Source of the DNA: an uncultured Nocardiaceae bacterium
GTDB taxonomy: Bacteria > Actinomycetota > Actinomycetes > Mycobacteriales > Mycobacteriaceae
Length of the DNA stretch: 5,815 bases
Direction of reading: 5' to 3'
Assembly: GCA_936936565.1 (NCBI GenBank)
Contig: CAKZIX010000099.1
Span: 1 to 5,815, forward strand
Shown in pieces: positions 5,164 to 5,815 of this stretch. A program made the translations under genes and the position numbers. Position 1 is the first letter of the stretch. Every line of letters starts with the position of its first letter. The notes below the pieces were generated by a model that was not told the DNA's origin, ran no database searches, and was given only the letters and a program-made list of their open reading frames with translations.

Positions 5164-5469
5164 ATGTGCGCAGCACCGACGCAGGGACAGGCCATTCCGG
5201 CCGGCGTGGACGTCGAGAAGGAAACCGTGATCACCGGGCGCGTGCTCGCCGGTGACGGCCAGGCCGTCGGCGGCGCGTTCGTGCGCCTGCTCGACAAGTC
5301 GGGCGAGTTCACCGCCGAGGTTGTCGCCTCGGGCACCGGCGACTTCCGGTTCTTCGCCGCCCCCGGCGAGTGGACCGTGCGGGCGCTGTCCTCGTCCGGC
5401 AACGGCGAGGTCAAGGTGGCTCCGGAGTCCAGCGGCATCCACAACATCGATGTGACCGTCGCGGCCTGA
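5164..5469 (+). CDS. sseC: SseC, DUF1416 protein partnered with the sulfurtransferase
   Basis: This is a small soluble protein of 101 residues, matching mycobacterial SseC (Rv0814c/Rv3118) in length and sequence. Shared stretches include VDVEKETVITGRV, GDGQAVGGAFVRLLD, FTAEVVAS and GDFRFFAAPGEWTVRAL. The pattern of short beta strands with Gly turns suggests an immunoglobulin-like, carboxypeptidase-regulatory-type beta sandwich. Cys2 directly after the start is its only cysteine and also occurs in the homologues as I recall them, so it may accept or carry sulfur; that is inference. Biochemical function is unproved. It starts 4 nt after the cysA stop. GGGAG (5150-5154) is 9 nt from ATG 5164, and AAGGA (5158-5162) is only 1 nt away, so coupling to cysA is likely. 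It is the last gene of the operon. Confidence 0.92.
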   Translation: MCAAPTQGQAIPAGVDVEKETVITGRVLAGDGQAVGGAFVRLLDKSGEFTAEVVASGTGDFRFFAAPGEWTVRALSSSGNGEVKVAPESSGIHNIDVTVAA

Positions 5470-5486
5470 TTTTCATCGACCCGACA

Positions 5487-5524
5487 CGGGCGGTTGCCGA
5501 GGCTTAGGCCCCGGCGACCGCCCG
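5487..5524 (+). terminator. Strong hairpin terminator closing the sulfur operon
   Basis: Bases 5487-5499 pair with 5512-5524 over 13 positions (12 Watson-Crick, one T-G at 5495/5516). After a single mismatch, GGC (5501-5503) pairs with GCC (5508-5510), leaving a TTAG tetraloop. It starts 18 nt after the sseC stop and has no T tract downstream. TTTT (5470-5473) precedes it, so on the minus strand AAAA follows the hairpin, not U residues. It is the best hairpin I found in the window and separates sseC from desA. Confidence 0.8.
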
Positions 5525-5616
5525 CTGTCGTTGGGCGCCCGTCACATCTGAAAACCGGCCGCGTGGCCGTCATGCCGAAGTCAGTGCGGGCCAGCAGAAT
5601 CCGGTCCGTGCGGGAG
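5525..5616 (+). promoter_or_regulatory. desA upstream region, promoter not resolved
   Basis: The promoter of the desaturase gene should lie here. CAGAAT (5595-5600) resembles a -10 element and lies 7 nt before an in-frame GTG (5608), which would allow a leaderless start, but its first base does not fit TAnnnT and no -35 is visible. There is no properly spaced Shine-Dalgarno; GGGAG (5612-5616) touches ATG 5617. Confidence 0.3.
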
Positions 5617-5815
5617 ATGACACAGCTCGAATTGCTGACCGAGTTGCAGCCGGTTGCCGAACAGAATGTCAACCGGCATCTGTCGATGGCCAAGGAATGG
5701 CATCCGCACGACTACGTGCCGTGGGAGGAAGGCCGCAACTTCGCCGCGATGGGCGGCATCGACTGGGAACCCGAACAGTCCCGCCTCGACGAGGTCGCCA
5801 AGGCCGCGATGATCA
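5617..5815 (+). CDS. desA: Acyl-ACP desaturase, DesA1-like (N-terminal fragment; runs off right edge)
   Basis: The 66 visible residues begin MTQLELLTELQP and continue with NRHLSM, HPHDYVPW, GRNFAAMGG and DWEPEQS. They align well with the N-terminus of mycobacterial DesA1 (Rv0824c), a soluble acyl-ACP desaturase with a di-iron centre used in fatty-acid and mycolic-acid synthesis. The iron-binding Glu and ExxH residues lie beyond the window, so catalytic competence cannot be judged. Start choice is uncertain. ATG 5617 is the conservative choice. GTG 5608 (three residues longer) would fit a leaderless mRNA and better matches the Rv0824c N-terminus. ATG 5572 adds 15 mostly basic residues and has no ribosome site. 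Confidence 0.87.
   Translation, partial: MTQLELLTELQPVAEQNVNRHLSMAKEWHPHDYVPWEEGRNFAAMGGIDWEPEQSRLDEVAKAAMI

Noticed and set aside
4263..5693. 476-codon open frame on the minus strand
   Set aside because: It lies wholly antisense to cysA, sseC and the start of desA, all of which have clear family matches. Long antisense frames are expected in GC-rich DNA with strong third-position bias, and the translation shows no recognisable domain.

Overview
The window is high-GC actinobacterial DNA. GlnR, mycothiol synthase, an LmeA-type lipomannan factor and a DesA1-type acyl-ACP desaturase sitting close together point to a mycolic-acid-producing Corynebacteriales/Mycobacteriales member. Nocardia or a near relative is my best guess, from remembered similarity rather than a search. 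The gene order resembles the Rv0814c-Rv0824c neighbourhood of Mycobacterium tuberculosis (sseC, cysA, thiX, lmeA, glnR, mshD, desA1).

Left half, minus strand: the first 110 codons of a PstS phosphate-binding lipoprotein (bases 1-331, running off the left edge). Upstream of it lies a 191-base regulatory region holding a two-unit PHO box (469-490). Next comes a back-to-back glnR-mshD pair (2148-523), in which the glnR stop abuts the mshD GTG start. A 198-base divergent promoter region separates glnR from the plus-strand pair lmeA-thiX (2347-3563; ATGA overlap), which ends in a cluster of GC hairpins.

Right half, plus strand: a sulfur operon. A good TAnnnT -10 box (3682-3687) lies exactly 7 nt before an in-frame GTG that opens a leaderless 28-codon ORF with five Cys codons, three of them consecutive. 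This matches the Ms5788A-type cysteine-responsive leader peptides of mycobacteria. Downstream are a DUF4395 membrane protein with a C-terminal CxxC, a tandem-rhodanese thiosulfate sulfurtransferase (CysA/SseA type) and SseC (DUF1416), closed by a very strong hairpin terminator (5487-5524). The start of an acyl-ACP desaturase gene runs off the right edge.

The most interesting element is the attenuator. The last Cys-Leu-Cys codons of the leader (3767-3775) can pair with the ribosome-binding site of the DUF4395 gene (3835-3843), so a ribosome stalled for lack of Cys-tRNA would free that site. A separate 9-bp perfect stem (3700-3708 with 3753-3761) folds the first part of the leader ORF. Much of the window concerns thiols and sulfur (MshD, ThiX, leader peptide, DUF4395, CysA, SseC), set beside phosphate (PstS) and nitrogen (GlnR) control and envelope lipid genes (LmeA, DesA). 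I see no mobile element, CRISPR array, tRNA or rRNA.
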